From contig JAFDYN010000019.1 in assembly GCA_018267385.1 (NCBI GenBank), positions 1-64,000 of the forward strand: a stretch of DNA of 64,000 nucleotides, read 5' to 3'. The position numbers and the translations under genes were made by a program. This DNA comes from Bacteroidota bacterium. Lineage in GTDB: Bacteria; Bacteroidota; Bacteroidia; Chitinophagales; LD1. Within the stretch, counting starts at the first letter, position 1, and every line of letters starts with the position of its first letter. Under the pieces are notes generated by a model. That model was not told where the DNA came from. It did not search any database and worked only from the letters and a program-made list of their open reading frames with translations. This document shows positions 25,374 to 35,070 of the stretch, piece after piece.

Positions 25374-27515
25374 ATGCAGCACACCCGCTCCGTGTGGAAC
25401 CAGATGCCTATGGTCAGGCTCCTCTTGCCCTTTATGATGGGCATAGGTATTGGTATTGCTTCTTCTCAGTTACTGTTTCCTGCGCTTGTAGTACTGTCGC
25501 TGTCTGCGGCAGTTTTGATATGGTATCACCTGCAGGAGGATATCGCCTCCGTCTACCGTTGGCGCTATGCCGCGGGTGTGGGCATCGGGTTTATGATGTT
25601 CGCTCTCGGCTATGCCGTGGCCTGGCTACATACAGATACAAATGACCAGTATCATCTCGCTCACCTGTCTGTAGCTGCCCAGGGATATGAAGGGGTGATA
25701 ACGGAGCCGCCCGTGCTGAAAGATAAAACTGTCAATGCCCTGATAAACATTACTGCCATATCTACGGGCGATACGGTATTGCCATCCAGCGGCAAAGTGC
25801 TCGCCGCGATTGCGAGAGATAAGCAAAGCGAGGGGCTGCATTATGGAGATAAGGTCATTTTCCACGGAGTGGTAAAGGAATATGATCTGCCTAAAAATCC
25901 CGATGAGTTTGACTACAGGCAGTATCAGGCACTGCATCACATCTACCACCGCGTATATCTCAGAGATGGTACCTGGCAGGTGACCGGAGGGGATGGGGGA
26001 AATGTATTGCTGACGCATATCTATGCTGTCAGGGCCTACTTTCTCTCGCTGATCAAAAAATATGTGCATACCGAGGGAGAACTGGCCGTGGCTACAGCCC
26101 TCACGCTCGGCTATCGCGACTATGTGACGGACGATGTGATGCAGGCCTACTCCGCCAGTGGCGTGCTGCATGTGCTCAGTGTGTCAGGACTGCATGTGGG
26201 CGTCATGTACTTTGTGCTGAATCTGCTGCTCGGTTGGATGGATAGGAAGCGGCGCACAGAGATAGCAAAGGGCATCATCGTGATCATGGTCATGATCTTC
26301 TATGCCGGCCTCACAGGGCTGAGCCCGCCGGTGCTGCGCTCTGTCTGGATGTTTTCGCTGATCACGGCAGCAAAGCTGCTGGACCGGGATGTGAGCATTT
26401 ATAATGTGCTTGGTGTGTCCTGCTTTGTCCTGCTGGTATGCGATCCTTATTATATCGCCGATGTTGGTTTTCAACTCAGCTATATAGCTGTAGCTGGCAT
26501 TGTTCTCATTTATCCGATGATCTTTGGCATGGTAGAAGATACCGATCTGATAAAAAGGAATATCCCCTACGTATCCCATTCAGTCAACTGGCTCTCGCGC
26601 TGGACCTGGGGGCTGATAAGCGTCTCCCTCGCTGCACAGATCGCTACACTGCCTGTCAGCCTCCTGTACTTTCATAATTTTCCTACTTACTTCCTGCTGG
26701 CCAACCTCGCGGTGATACCCTTGAGTAATTTTGTGCTGGTGGCCGGTATGCTGCTCTTTTGTGTAGGATGGCTGCCATATCTCTCAGATGCCATCGGCTG
26801 GCTCTTTGATCATCTGCTTATATGGACCAATGAGGCCGTATACGCCATAGACCGTATGCCGCATGCTTTGACCAAAGGCATCATGATCAGCGCGCCAGAG
26901 ATGATTTTGCTATACACCTTTATAGCCTTTTTCTTATGGTTTATGTATAGCCGCAGGGCCACGGTACTCATCGCTGCGCTCTGTTTATTGCTCGTGATTT
27001 GTACTGCTTTCTCATACGATACTATACGCCATGACCGGCTAAATGAGATATGCATCTACTCTGTCAGAGGGCAAAAGGCGATCAGCGTGATCAGTCGCGG
27101 TACGGTAGTCTATGACTTTGATACCGCTGTGCTGCATAATGAAAAGACGATGCGATATCATATACGTGATCACTGGTATGCATCAGGGATCGGGCATGAG
27201 CTATGCATGGATAGTACCAGGGGATGTATCACGCTGCCATATGGCAAAATATATACCGCTGCGGGCAAGCGCATCATGATCGTAGACAAGGCGGCCACTT
27301 CCTTGCCCTCTGCTGCCATAAATACAGACGTCATGGTGGTTTCATCGGGGTTTACAGGCTCAATACTCATGCTGCGCGGTTATGCGCACTGGAGGCAGTT
27401 AGTTTTTGATACTTCTGTCAAACCCTGGCAACTCAAGAAATGGAAAGAAGAGTGTGATGAGGCGGGCCTGCCATATCACGATTGTACAGCAAAGGCTTTT
27501 GTAGTGCGCTGGTAG
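25374..27515 (+). CDS. comEC: ComEC/Rec2 family competence membrane protein
   Basis: 713 residues from ATG 25374 (MQHTRSVWNQMPMVRLLLPF); a TTG at 25335 is possible but less likely. N-terminal hydrophobic segments enclose a periplasmic OB-like region (GVITEPPVLKDKTVNALINI, KVIFHGVVKEYDLPKNPDEF), then the ComEC channel domain with YSASGVLHVLSVSGLHVGVM, GLTGLSPPVLRSVWMFSLI and DVGFQLSYIAVAGIVLIYP. The C-terminal 170 residues are polar and lack the metallo-beta-lactamase motifs found in long ComEC forms, as is usual in Bacteroidota. The protein moves single-stranded DNA across the inner membrane in natural transformation. Ends four bases from riboflavin synthase (convergent). Confidence 0.9.
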   Translation: MQHTRSVWNQMPMVRLLLPFMMGIGIGIASSQLLFPALVVLSLSAAVLIWYHLQEDIASVYRWRYAAGVGIGFMMFALGYAVAWLHTDTNDQYHLAHLSVAAQGYEGVITEPPVLKDKTVNALINITAISTGDTVLPSSGKVLAAIARDKQSEGLHYGDKVIFHGVVKEYDLPKNPDEFDYRQYQALHHIYHRVYLRDGTWQVTGGDGGNVLLTHIYAVRAYFLSLIKKYVHTEGELAVATALTLGYRDYVTDDVMQAYSASGVLHVLSVSGLHVGVMYFVLNLLLGWMDRKRRTEIAKGIIVIMVMIFYAGLTGLSPPVLRSVWMFSLITAAKLLDRDVSIYNVLGVSCFVLLVCDPYYIADVGFQLSYIAVAGIVLIYPMIFGMVEDTDLIKRNIPYVSHSVNWLSRWTWGLISVSLAAQIATLPVSLLYFHNFPTYFLLANLAVIPLSNFVLVAGMLLFCVGWLPYLSDAIGWLFDHLLIWTNEAVYAIDRMPHALTKGIMISAPEMILLYTFIAFFLWFMYSRRATVLIAALCLLLVICTAFSYDTIRHDRLNEICIYSVRGQKAISVISRGTVVYDFDTAVLHNEKTMRYHIRDHWYASGIGHELCMDSTRGCITLPYGKIYTAAGKRIMIVDKAATSLPSAAINTDVMVVSSGFTGSILMLRGYAHWRQLVFDTSVKPWQLKKWKEECDEAGLPYHDCTAKAFVVRW

Positions 27516-27518
27516 CTT

Positions 27519-28109
27519 CTAGCTTTTGAAGTTCATCAGTCTCGCTACATACTTTCCTACGATATCAAATTCAAGGTTGACCTTCGTGCCCGGCTGTACC
27601 TCATGGATATTTGTGTGCTCATAGGTGTAGGGGATGATGGCTACTTTAAATCTATCATCCACCGCATCAAAGGCTGTCAGGCTCACACCATTGATACAGA
27701 TCGAGCCTTTCTCTACGATGATGTTTTGCGCCGTGGGCGTATAGCGAAATTCATATAGCCAGCTCCCATTTTCATCTTTCGCAGACAGGCACTCGCCGGT
27801 CTGGTCCACATGCCCCTGCACGATATGCCCGTCAAAGCGGCCGTTGGCAGCCATACAGCGCTCTATATTGATCACCTGCCCCTCGTGTAGCTCGCCGAGG
27901 TTGGTCTTGCGCAGTGTCTCTTCTATAGCGGTCACGCGATGCCTGCCCGGAGCCAGCTCCACCACTGTCAGGCAGATGCCATTGTGCGAGACACTCTGGT
28001 CTATCTTTAGCTCGCCTGAGATAGGTGATGCGACCCAGAGCTCCAGATTGCCTTTGTCATGTGTGATGCCGGCGGCAGTACCTGTCGCCTCTATGATACC
28101 AGTGAACAT
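27519..28109 (-). CDS. ribE: Riboflavin synthase, alpha subunit
   Basis: 196 residues, full length. Starts MFTGIIEATGTA, the hallmark N-terminus, and shows two repeated lumazine-binding halves: SVSHNGICLTVVEL with ETLRKTNLGEL, and GSICINGVSLTAFD with HTNIHEVQPGTKVNLEFDIVGKY. The enzyme dismutates two 6,7-dimethyl-8-ribityllumazines to riboflavin. It starts four bases after the stop of the large CHU_C protein and is probably on the same transcript, an unusual pairing of a flavin enzyme with a surface protein. Ends four bases before the convergent comEC stop. Confidence 0.95.
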   Translation of the reverse strand: MFTGIIEATGTAAGITHDKGNLELWVASPISGELKIDQSVSHNGICLTVVELAPGRHRVTAIEETLRKTNLGELHEGQVINIERCMAANGRFDGHIVQGHVDQTGECLSAKDENGSWLYEFRYTPTAQNIIVEKGSICINGVSLTAFDAVDDRFKVAIIPYTYEHTNIHEVQPGTKVNLEFDIVGKYVARLMNFKS

Positions 28110-28113
28110 TTCT

Positions 28114-30861
28114 TTATTTACCTCTTATCAGATGGATGAAGCCGCCACCGTTTTTCTGTGGCAGTGGTTTGCGTACCTCGCCGCGCAGGCCCAGCTCCCA
28201 GTAGTAGCCGGAGTAGTAGTAGACACCCTCAGAGAGCTCTTTGCCGGATTTCTGGTCTTTGCCATCCCACCGCAGCTCAGGGTCAGTGGTCTCAAATACT
28301 TTCTCACCCCAGCGGGTAAATACCTTAAACTCCACTCTTGAGACAAAACGGTATGGATGTCGTGGGGTGAAGAGGTCGTTCGCTCCATCGCCATTTGGCG
28401 TGAAGGTATTGGGTAGCTCGTAGTTGGGACAGTCATCTATACAGACCCGGTTTACTTTGGCGCTTTCATTATTGTGCCTGTCTACAGCGGTCACTATATA
28501 GCAGCCGGCTATATTCAGGTCCAGTATGTGGTTGTACGTCGTATTGGCTATGCCTGATACAGAGTCTATCAGCGTCATGGCACCGGAGTCGGGGGCATAG
28601 TAGATGCGGTACTTGATCGTATTGGAGGCGCAGGAGTCTGTGAAATTTTCCCAGCTCAGGTAGTTGATATAGTAGAAAGTATCCGGTGCGGGATTCGTAC
28701 AGTTGTTAGTGACAGACACCAGTGGCGGGCATGGTGGTATGGTATCTATAGGTACACCGCATTTGATCTCAGAGAGGTTGATGAGCGGCTTTTTGATCAG
28801 GCTGCTGGTGTAGTGGCCATAGGCGCTCACATAGTAGCAGTAGGTAGAGTCATTGGTCAGGCCGGTATCTATATAGGACGATACATCTGTGGTCCCCACG
28901 TAGTGGAAGACTGTGCTGCTCGTATCGCGGCGGTATATCTGGAATGTATCCTGCGTCCACGGCACATTATAGTCCCATGTGAGGCGTATCTTGCTATCGC
29001 TCGGATGCAGCTGCAGGTATACTGATGAGGCGCTGCTGGTGCCGCCCACAGTATCGCCTGTAGAGTAGAAGAGTACCTTGTAGGTGTATGGAGTATCGGC
29101 TGTATTCAGCAGCGTATCAGTATAGGTAGTGTCTATCAGCGAGGCAAAGTCAGGACGTGTCACGCTATTGATGAGCGCTGCAGAGCCGATCGTATATCCG
29201 GGATTGCGGTACAGGTCAAAACGGTACGGCGGTGGATTGAGCACCGTATCCAGTCCTCCTATGCCCGCCTTTGGTTTTGTCCATTCTACATACATCTTGC
29301 CGAGGGATGGATCTGTCTCCAGTACACTCACATTGGTGATCACCGGCACATCATATGGTAGCGAGTCGCAGGTCTCATTAGACGGCACGCTTACCACCAT
29401 ATCATACTCATATTGCCCGTTGGGAGATTTGCGCGAGAAGTGCGCCAGTATACGATAGCAGAGCTCCTGGCCGCCTACTGCAGACTGATCCAGATAGGTC
29501 GTGTCAAATATCTTATCGGCTATCATGCTGTAGCCGCGGCCTGCCAGTCCGGTCTCGCAGTAGTCTGGTATGAACGGATTGCTGCCTACACGCTTCCATA
29601 CGGAGAAGCCCCGGAAGGTGCTGATACTGTCACATAGGTAGGAGTGCCATGCCAGGCGTATCTTTTTTGAGTTGATACCGGAGTGCAGATTGAGCGGTGG
29701 CGGTGGTATGACCTGTATATTGAAGGTCTTGAGGTCAGCCAGGGGTATATGGTTATTGTCTACCGCCTTCACGAGCACCTGATAGGGCTGGCTGCGTATG
29801 TCCAGACAGACCGTATTCCATACCATGGTACCCGTAGCCGGGTTGCCGGTGACGGAGGTATAGGTGGCAGGGCTCAGGCTATCAGGCACCACAAAGGGGC
29901 CGCCATTGGCTGTCAGTGTCACTACCTGGCCGTGATCAGGATCCGTGGCAGAAAAACTGACTCGTAGCTGATCTCCTGCACGGATACAGGTATCCATCAG
30001 TTGGGCCACCTTTGGGGGATGGTTAGTATCAGCGTTTACTATGATCTGCATATCGCGGATGATGGTACTGAGCAGAAACCTGCGCCGGTACTCCCGCACG
30101 ATGAAAGCTACATTGTAAATACCCGTCAGCTGTGGCACCGCCCACATATACATGCCCGTGTGCCGGTCCAGCGTCTCCGTATCGCCCATCACATACGGAT
30201 TAGTATACGGAGAGAAATACCCCGGTACAGGATTGCCCAACCCCTGCAGCGGCACTATCTGTATAAAATCTAGGCTGTCACCATCAGGATCATAGGCCAG
30301 CGGATTGTGATAGAAGGTATCGTTCACGTTGGCAAAATCTATAGGAGGGTTGAGTAGTATAGGCGAGTGATTCAATCCTATATTCTGGATATTGGTAGGA
30401 TAGAAGATCGTATCCTCCAGGTAAAACTGCACATCTACGGAATTGCCGTTATTGATATTGGTGATATCAGAATTCCGGTTAGGGTCCGTCATAGATATCA
30501 CATAGAAATTATTGGGAGGAGATGGCGCACCCGGGTAGGTATGGATACCTATATACACATTCTTCTTGATGTCATTGCCCAGAGATTGGCCGCCCGGTAT
30601 TCCGCTAGGGCCATTGGGGCCATTGGTCCTGTAGATAATATCATCCGGGCTACCGTCACCCCAGTGTATAGGCAGGCTATCGCGATCTGCCTGGTAGCTG
30701 CTTTCCTTGGTATAGGTAGTGATGGTGGCCTTGATCGTATTGGAAGATATAAACTCATAGGTGATCTCACCGGCACGGTTGTGCGTAGCAGAGACGATGC
30801 CGGGTAGCAGAGCGAGGAGAATAAAGACGACCAGCGCTGGAAAGGAGGCGCGTTTGTTCAT
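28114..30861 (-). CDS. Large secreted protein with gliding-motility-type (CHU_C, T9SS type B) C-terminal domain
   Basis: 915 residues from ATG 30861 (MNKRASFPALVVFILLALLP, signal peptide ending VSATHNRAGEITYEF); an ATG three codons upstream is equally usable. The THNRAGEI start after the signal is typical of this class of large surface proteins. The middle is built of Ig/fibronectin-like segments (SATDPDHGQVVTLTANGG; RLAWHSYLCDSISTFRGFSVW; VEWTKPKAGIGGLDT; RLTWDYNVPWTQDTFQIYRR). The last ~90 residues, LPNTFTPNGDGANDLFTP then RWGEKVFETTDPELRWDGKD and SEGVYYYSGYYWE, form the CHU_C domain that serves as a type B T9SS sorting signal. Likely a surface adhesin or structural protein; no enzymatic motif. 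Follows the efflux adaptor gene by about 115 bases. Confidence 0.88.
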   Translation of the reverse strand: MNKRASFPALVVFILLALLPGIVSATHNRAGEITYEFISSNTIKATITTYTKESSYQADRDSLPIHWGDGSPDDIIYRTNGPNGPSGIPGGQSLGNDIKKNVYIGIHTYPGAPSPPNNFYVISMTDPNRNSDITNINNGNSVDVQFYLEDTIFYPTNIQNIGLNHSPILLNPPIDFANVNDTFYHNPLAYDPDGDSLDFIQIVPLQGLGNPVPGYFSPYTNPYVMGDTETLDRHTGMYMWAVPQLTGIYNVAFIVREYRRRFLLSTIIRDMQIIVNADTNHPPKVAQLMDTCIRAGDQLRVSFSATDPDHGQVVTLTANGGPFVVPDSLSPATYTSVTGNPATGTMVWNTVCLDIRSQPYQVLVKAVDNNHIPLADLKTFNIQVIPPPPLNLHSGINSKKIRLAWHSYLCDSISTFRGFSVWKRVGSNPFIPDYCETGLAGRGYSMIADKIFDTTYLDQSAVGGQELCYRILAHFSRKSPNGQYEYDMVVSVPSNETCDSLPYDVPVITNVSVLETDPSLGKMYVEWTKPKAGIGGLDTVLNPPPYRFDLYRNPGYTIGSAALINSVTRPDFASLIDTTYTDTLLNTADTPYTYKVLFYSTGDTVGGTSSASSVYLQLHPSDSKIRLTWDYNVPWTQDTFQIYRRDTSSTVFHYVGTTDVSSYIDTGLTNDSTYCYYVSAYGHYTSSLIKKPLINLSEIKCGVPIDTIPPCPPLVSVTNNCTNPAPDTFYYINYLSWENFTDSCASNTIKYRIYYAPDSGAMTLIDSVSGIANTTYNHILDLNIAGCYIVTAVDRHNNESAKVNRVCIDDCPNYELPNTFTPNGDGANDLFTPRHPYRFVSRVEFKVFTRWGEKVFETTDPELRWDGKDQKSGKELSEGVYYYSGYYWELGLRGEVRKPLPQKNGGGFIHLIRGK

Positions 30862-30975
30862 AAACCGCAAGTTAGCAAAATATAGACGGATAAAAGGGTT
30901 AAAAAGTAGTCAGCGCCTCGTTAAAACGAGTGTCACAGTATTGTCAGGAGACGGGCTTGGTATTAATAGGAAATC

Positions 30976-32325
30976 CTACTTACCGCCAGCCTTATACAGT
31001 TCCTTCTCACTCACCACCTGTATCTTGTCGCCATCTTCCAGCGTCTTGGATATCAGCTTAAATGGTGCCTTGATCACCATATCGCCTTCCTTGAGGCCGG
31101 AGGTGATCTCTATATTGGTGGCATCTTGTATGCCGGTGGTCACATTTACCATTTTGGCGGTACCGTTATTGGCTACAAAGACTACTTCCTGTACCTTCTT
31201 TTTATCCTTGGTATCGCTATCATCGTTGTCGCTGCTCTTGCTCACGGCATGGGTGCTGTCTTTTTTCTCCCGTGTGGTCACTGACTGTATCGGCACGGTC
31301 AGGATGTTGTTCTTGCTATTAGTACGGATATCTACCGTAGCAGACATACCGGGGCGGAAGGGATACTTCAGCCCGTGGCCCTCTTCGGTCAGGTGAGCAT
31401 ACGAGTCTTTGATGAGCTTCACCTTTACTGAGAAATTGATCGCCTGAGACGTAGACACTACGGCCGTGGAGGTAGAGCTCGAGTACGCTATCTCACTCAC
31501 CACCCCGAGAAACTTCTTGCTCTGGTAGGCGTCTACCTCCACAGAGGCGGTATCACCTACTTTTACTTTCAGTACATCATTTTCGCTCACGTCTACCTCG
31601 GCCTGCATGCGGTCCAGGTCTGCTATACGTATCAGCTCCGTACCTGCCATTTGTGCCGTGCCTACCACGCGCTCGCCCAGCTTCACGCTGCACAGTGATA
31701 TGATACCGCTCATGGGCGCATAGATGCGTGTCTTCACCAGGTTGTCATTGGCCTGCTGGAGTTGTGCCTCACTGCTGTTCACAGCATACTTAGACGCATT
31801 GAGCTGCTCCTGGCTGGTAGCCAGCGCGGTCTCTGCATTCTTCAGGTTATTCAGCGCCATGTCAAAGTCCTGATCGCTGATGATCTTTTCATCATGCAGT
31901 TGTTTCTGCCTGTTGTAGGTGATCACCGCCTGATCGTAGAGTATCTTATTGTTTTTGGCCGTGGCCTCTGCCGCCATCCGGTTAGCCCGTACCTGGCTCA
32001 CACCTGCCTGGCTCTGGCTCACTACAGACTCATAGATCACAGGGTTGATCTCCAGCAGCAGGTCGCCCTTTCGCACGCTGTCACCTTCTTTTACCAGCAG
32101 CTTGATGATCTCTCCTGATACCTCTGAGCTGATCTTGACCTCGGTCTCAGAGTGTATCTTGCCACTAGCGGTCACCGTCTCTAGGATGGAGCGTTTTTGC
32201 GCTTTCTCGGCAGCTACCTGCTCCCCGTCGCCTTTATGAAAGAGGCCGCTTTTGCCGCCGAGCACCGCTGCTATGATGATGAGGGTTACGACGCCTATTA
32301 CTATCCAGACTATCTTCTTGTTCAT
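30976..32325 (-). CDS. MacA-like periplasmic adaptor subunit of a tripartite efflux system
   Basis: 449 residues. A basic N-terminus and one transmembrane helix (IVWIVIGVVTLIIIAAVLGG) anchor it in the inner membrane. Then a lipoyl half (SGKIHSETEVKISSEVSGEI, LLVKEGDSVRKGDLLLEINP), a long coiled-coil hairpin (about residues 95-190), the second lipoyl half (KTRIYAPMSGIISLCSVKLG) and beta-barrel segments (ADLDRMQAEVDVSENDVLKV). A charged insert (SKSSDNDDSDTKDKKK, about residue 365) is unusual. It resembles MacA-type adaptors of ABC exporters. It lies eight bases after the tolC gene. No permease or ATPase gene follows; a MacB-like permease without ATPase is at 52303-53568. Confidence 0.88.
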   Translation of the reverse strand: MNKKIVWIVIGVVTLIIIAAVLGGKSGLFHKGDGEQVAAEKAQKRSILETVTASGKIHSETEVKISSEVSGEIIKLLVKEGDSVRKGDLLLEINPVIYESVVSQSQAGVSQVRANRMAAEATAKNNKILYDQAVITYNRQKQLHDEKIISDQDFDMALNNLKNAETALATSQEQLNASKYAVNSSEAQLQQANDNLVKTRIYAPMSGIISLCSVKLGERVVGTAQMAGTELIRIADLDRMQAEVDVSENDVLKVKVGDTASVEVDAYQSKKFLGVVSEIAYSSSTSTAVVSTSQAINFSVKVKLIKDSYAHLTEEGHGLKYPFRPGMSATVDIRTNSKNNILTVPIQSVTTREKKDSTHAVSKSSDNDDSDTKDKKKVQEVVFVANNGTAKMVNVTTGIQDATNIEITSGLKEGDMVIKAPFKLISKTLEDGDKIQVVSEKELYKAGGK

Positions 32326-32333
32326 TCGGGTTT

Positions 32334-33767
32334 TTAGTTTAGCGTGATGGGTTTTCCTTCGTAAAAGTCGAGCACTTTCACACTGAATATATAATTATAC
32401 TTAGCCTGCACAGCACTGCTCTGCGCGCGGGAGAGGTTTGATTTAGATATCTCCAGGTCATAGTTGGTAGCCAGGCCGGCGCTGTAGCGCTTGTTGGCAG
32501 TTTCAAAAGCTTTCTCTGATGCCTCCAGCGCTTTGAGGTTGGCACTGTACGTTTCTGCATTCCCCTTTGCATTGGCATAGCTCTGGTAGATATCGCGCTC
32601 CAGGTTATTGCGCACGGTCTGGAGGTTCAGCTTTTGCAGCTGCATTTGTAGTTTGCTATTGGCCATATTTGTCATACGCTGCCAGCCGCTCAGGATCGGC
32701 ACACTGAGGTTAAATGAAAACCCATTGGCAAGGTTGTTTTTAAACTGCGTGGGAAAGTCCACCGATTTAGTAGAGTAAGTGGTATAAGGTATGTACCCCA
32801 GCTCCACCCCCGTAGGCGAGTAGATCACCTGCTGCTGGGTCACTGCAGCGCCGGGCTGTGTAGCGAGGTTAAACCAGTTGTCATGTGTAAAGGCGCTCAG
32901 GGATATAGTAGGGCTCAGGGCACCTTTGGCTATCTTCATGCTATACATGGCGCTGGTCACGCGCGCCTGTGCCGCCTGTATAGTAGGCTGCGTACCCAGG
33001 GCATACTGGTAGATGTCATGCGCACTCACATTATCAAAGGTCATCACAGAGCCTATATTGATCTCTGGTGTGATGATATCAAAGGCTTGGTCGTCCGGCA
33101 GCTGCAGGGCTATCTTCAGTGTGATATTGGAGATCATCTCGGCGTTTTTCTGCGTGCTGAGAGAGGCCTGGTCACGCGCCAGCTGCGCCTGAAAGTCATA
33201 GATAGATGACTCCGGCATCGTGCCCGCGCGTATCTTGGCAGACTGCTGGTCCAGTTGGTTTTGAGAGATGTCTACCTGCTTTTGCGCCACCTTTACCAGT
33301 TCTTTATTCACCACCAGCTGCAGGAAGATATTGGTCACATTCAGCACGGTATTATTGACCGCGGCAGAGAGATCAAAGCTGGTAGCCTGCAGGTCATACT
33401 TGTTCTTCTCGATATTGTGTATCTGCTGCAGGCCGGTCCACAGGTTCAGGTTGCCTTGCAGGTTAGGAGAGAAGGACTGCGAGTTTTGCTTTACGTAGTT
33501 ATAAGTGGTCGGGTTGATCGAGTTACCAAAGTTAAAGTTGTAGCTGGCATTGGCTGAGATGGTGGGCATCAGGGCCAGCTTGCTCTGCAGGTAGTTGTTC
33601 TTGCTCATCCGCTTGTAGAGGTCTGCCTGCAGTACAGAGATATTATTCTCAGAGGCGTAGTGCAGGCACTCCTCCAGCGTCCAGAGGGTCCGTATAGGTG
33701 CCGCCTGCTGGGCACAGCTCAGCAGCACAGGCATACACAAAATGAACAGGGCGAGTAAACGTTTCAA
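32334..33767 (-). CDS. TolC family outer-membrane efflux protein
   Basis: 477 residues starting at TTG 33767 (MKRLLALFILCMPVLLSCAQ). The signal peptide ends in LLSCAQ, a possible lipobox. Two helical-hairpin repeats are visible, with LWTLEECLHYASENNISVLQ opening the first and DIYQYALGTQPTIQAAQARV opening the second; GLATNYDLEISKSNLSRAQS lies near the end, typical of TolC homologues in Bacteroidota. It forms the trimeric outer-membrane channel for the adaptor gene downstream. A TAnnTTTG element (TACTTTTG, minus strand 33787-33794) stands 20 bases upstream. Confidence 0.9.
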   Translation of the reverse strand: MKRLLALFILCMPVLLSCAQQAAPIRTLWTLEECLHYASENNISVLQADLYKRMSKNNYLQSKLALMPTISANASYNFNFGNSINPTTYNYVKQNSQSFSPNLQGNLNLWTGLQQIHNIEKNKYDLQATSFDLSAAVNNTVLNVTNIFLQLVVNKELVKVAQKQVDISQNQLDQQSAKIRAGTMPESSIYDFQAQLARDQASLSTQKNAEMISNITLKIALQLPDDQAFDIITPEINIGSVMTFDNVSAHDIYQYALGTQPTIQAAQARVTSAMYSMKIAKGALSPTISLSAFTHDNWFNLATQPGAAVTQQQVIYSPTGVELGYIPYTTYSTKSVDFPTQFKNNLANGFSFNLSVPILSGWQRMTNMANSKLQMQLQKLNLQTVRNNLERDIYQSYANAKGNAETYSANLKALEASEKAFETANKRYSAGLATNYDLEISKSNLSRAQSSAVQAKYNYIFSVKVLDFYEGKPITLN

Positions 33768-33786
33768 CGCTGAAAAATTTTGGAGT

Positions 33787-33794
33787 CAAAAGTA
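33787..33794 (-). promoter_or_regulatory. Candidate -7 element for the tolC-macA genes
   Basis: TACTTTTG on the minus strand, a TAnnTTTG match 20 bases upstream of the TTG start. No clear TTTG at the expected -33 distance. Confidence 0.4.
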
Positions 33795-34013
33795 ATTATT
33801 TTAACAACGAATAAGGGAGAGTTAAATTGGAAAATGACAATGGCTTCTTGGGATAAAAATCACCAGCCATGGTACATCTGTTCCCCAAGAAATGTAAAAT
33901 AACCGCCACTGTACATACTAAAAGGGTATGCGCGCAGCGTTACATTTTCAGTTGGCACGGATTTTACATTACAGGAATCAGGATGGCCTATTAAACCCCC
34001 ATCCATCAGCTAT

Positions 34014-34319
34014 ATGAATCTCAACTATAGTGCGACGACAGAGCAGCTCACAGAACTGATACAAATGGCCCAACATACCAGCACGCACCACCTGGTCATA
34101 GATTTTGACGGCGAGGTAGTGATAGACCCGGAGGTACACTTCCCCGATGTAGCGCTGGACAGGTATAAATTCAGCACGAGCATCATGGATGCCAGCCTGC
34201 GCAATGAGCAGACCGCACAGGCGCTCTATGCAGCACTCTATGTGATCTATGAATCTCTGGAGGAGCCTAAACTCCCGGCCTATGTGACCAGAGACGATGA
34301 TATGGGCATGGCGGCATAA
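34014..34319 (+). CDS. Hypothetical 101-residue cytoplasmic protein
   Basis: Reads MNLNYSATTEQLTELIQMAQ to DDDMGMAA. No signal or membrane segment. There is a strand-like HLVIDFDGEVVIDPEV, a basic-aromatic LDRYKFSTSIM and a helical RNEQTAQALYAALYVIYESL. I do not recognise a family. The upstream region has a spaced inverted repeat (ATGTAAAAT at 33892 and ATTTTACAT at 33961) and the gene is followed by a strong terminator, so it is an independent transcription unit and likely real. Confidence 0.6.
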   Translation: MNLNYSATTEQLTELIQMAQHTSTHHLVIDFDGEVVIDPEVHFPDVALDRYKFSTSIMDASLRNEQTAQALYAALYVIYESLEEPKLPAYVTRDDDMGMAA

Positions 34320-34380
34320 ACAGGCTACAACTACTCTATATAAATGTCAGCAAGCGGATGCTATCACCCGTGGCGCTGAG

Positions 34381-34413
34381 AGAACCCCGGTCATCCGATC
34401 GGGGTTCTTTTTT
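34381..34413 (+). terminator. Terminator after the 101-residue protein gene
   Basis: Arms 34381-34389 and 34400-34408 (AGAACCCCG / CGGGGTTCT), ten-base loop, then TTTTTT. It lies 62 bases after the stop codon. Confidence 0.85.
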
Positions 34414-34539
34414 GGGGAAGGTAGTGAGAGTGCTCGATGGCTGTTACCCTCTCTTATTTTAGGAGAGGGCAGGGCGAGGTAAGGCGTCGAGCTGGTGGCT
34501 GTTAAAGTCTCCCTTCTGGGAGATTTAGAGAGTCGCGCG

Positions 34540-35070
34540 CTACCACCCAAATGCTTTCTCTATGCGCCTGAGCTGTGCCTCATGATGGCGAAAGTGCATA
34601 TTGCAGAGGCTGATCCACTCGGCAGTATTGAGGTATCCCAAAAAGGGGTGCCGCGCCCTGACAGCAGGGTCTGCCTGCGGTATGCGGTGGATATAGTCAG
34701 TGGCCAGGCCCCGTATCTCCAGCAGCCGCGAGCGCAGCTGGTCCATGCTCTCGGGCATCCTCGGCTCCACGGCTACCTGATCAGGCATCCGCACGCGCAC
34801 TGTCGGCATCTTGCCTATCGTAAAAACAAGCAGCCCCTTCCAGTTTTTGCCTTTGTCTTTGACAGTGCCCTCGCCTGCCGTCAGGCACAGGTCTGCTTTT
34901 TTAAAGAAAAATCCCTTGGCGCTCATCCAGAGGTGTACATACACCTGGCCTATAGACCAGGAGCCGGGCGCAGGCTGCTGGGTGATCTGCTCATACGTGT
35001 AGCGGTCCAGCCTTTTGATATACTCGTCTATCACCCGGTGGGTCTTGTGCTCCAGTGCTGCGGTGTCCAT
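34540..35070 (-). CDS. DinB-like superfamily protein
   Basis: 176 residues from ATG 35070 (MDTAALEHKTHRVIDEYIKR); the frame upstream is open but not conserved-looking. Four-helix DinB-type pattern: N-terminal helix with LDRYTYEQITQQPAPGSWSI then GQVYVHLWMSAKGFFFKKAD containing the first metal histidine (HLW), and near the end NTAEWISLCNMHFRHHEAQL with HFRHHEAQL supplying two more. Metal-binding DinB folds include bacillithiol transferases and many uncharacterised enzymes. No neighbour suggests a substrate. Confidence 0.75.
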   Translation of the reverse strand: MDTAALEHKTHRVIDEYIKRLDRYTYEQITQQPAPGSWSIGQVYVHLWMSAKGFFFKKADLCLTAGEGTVKDKGKNWKGLLVFTIGKMPTVRVRMPDQVAVEPRMPESMDQLRSRLLEIRGLATDYIHRIPQADPAVRARHPFLGYLNTAEWISLCNMHFRHHEAQLRRIEKAFGW

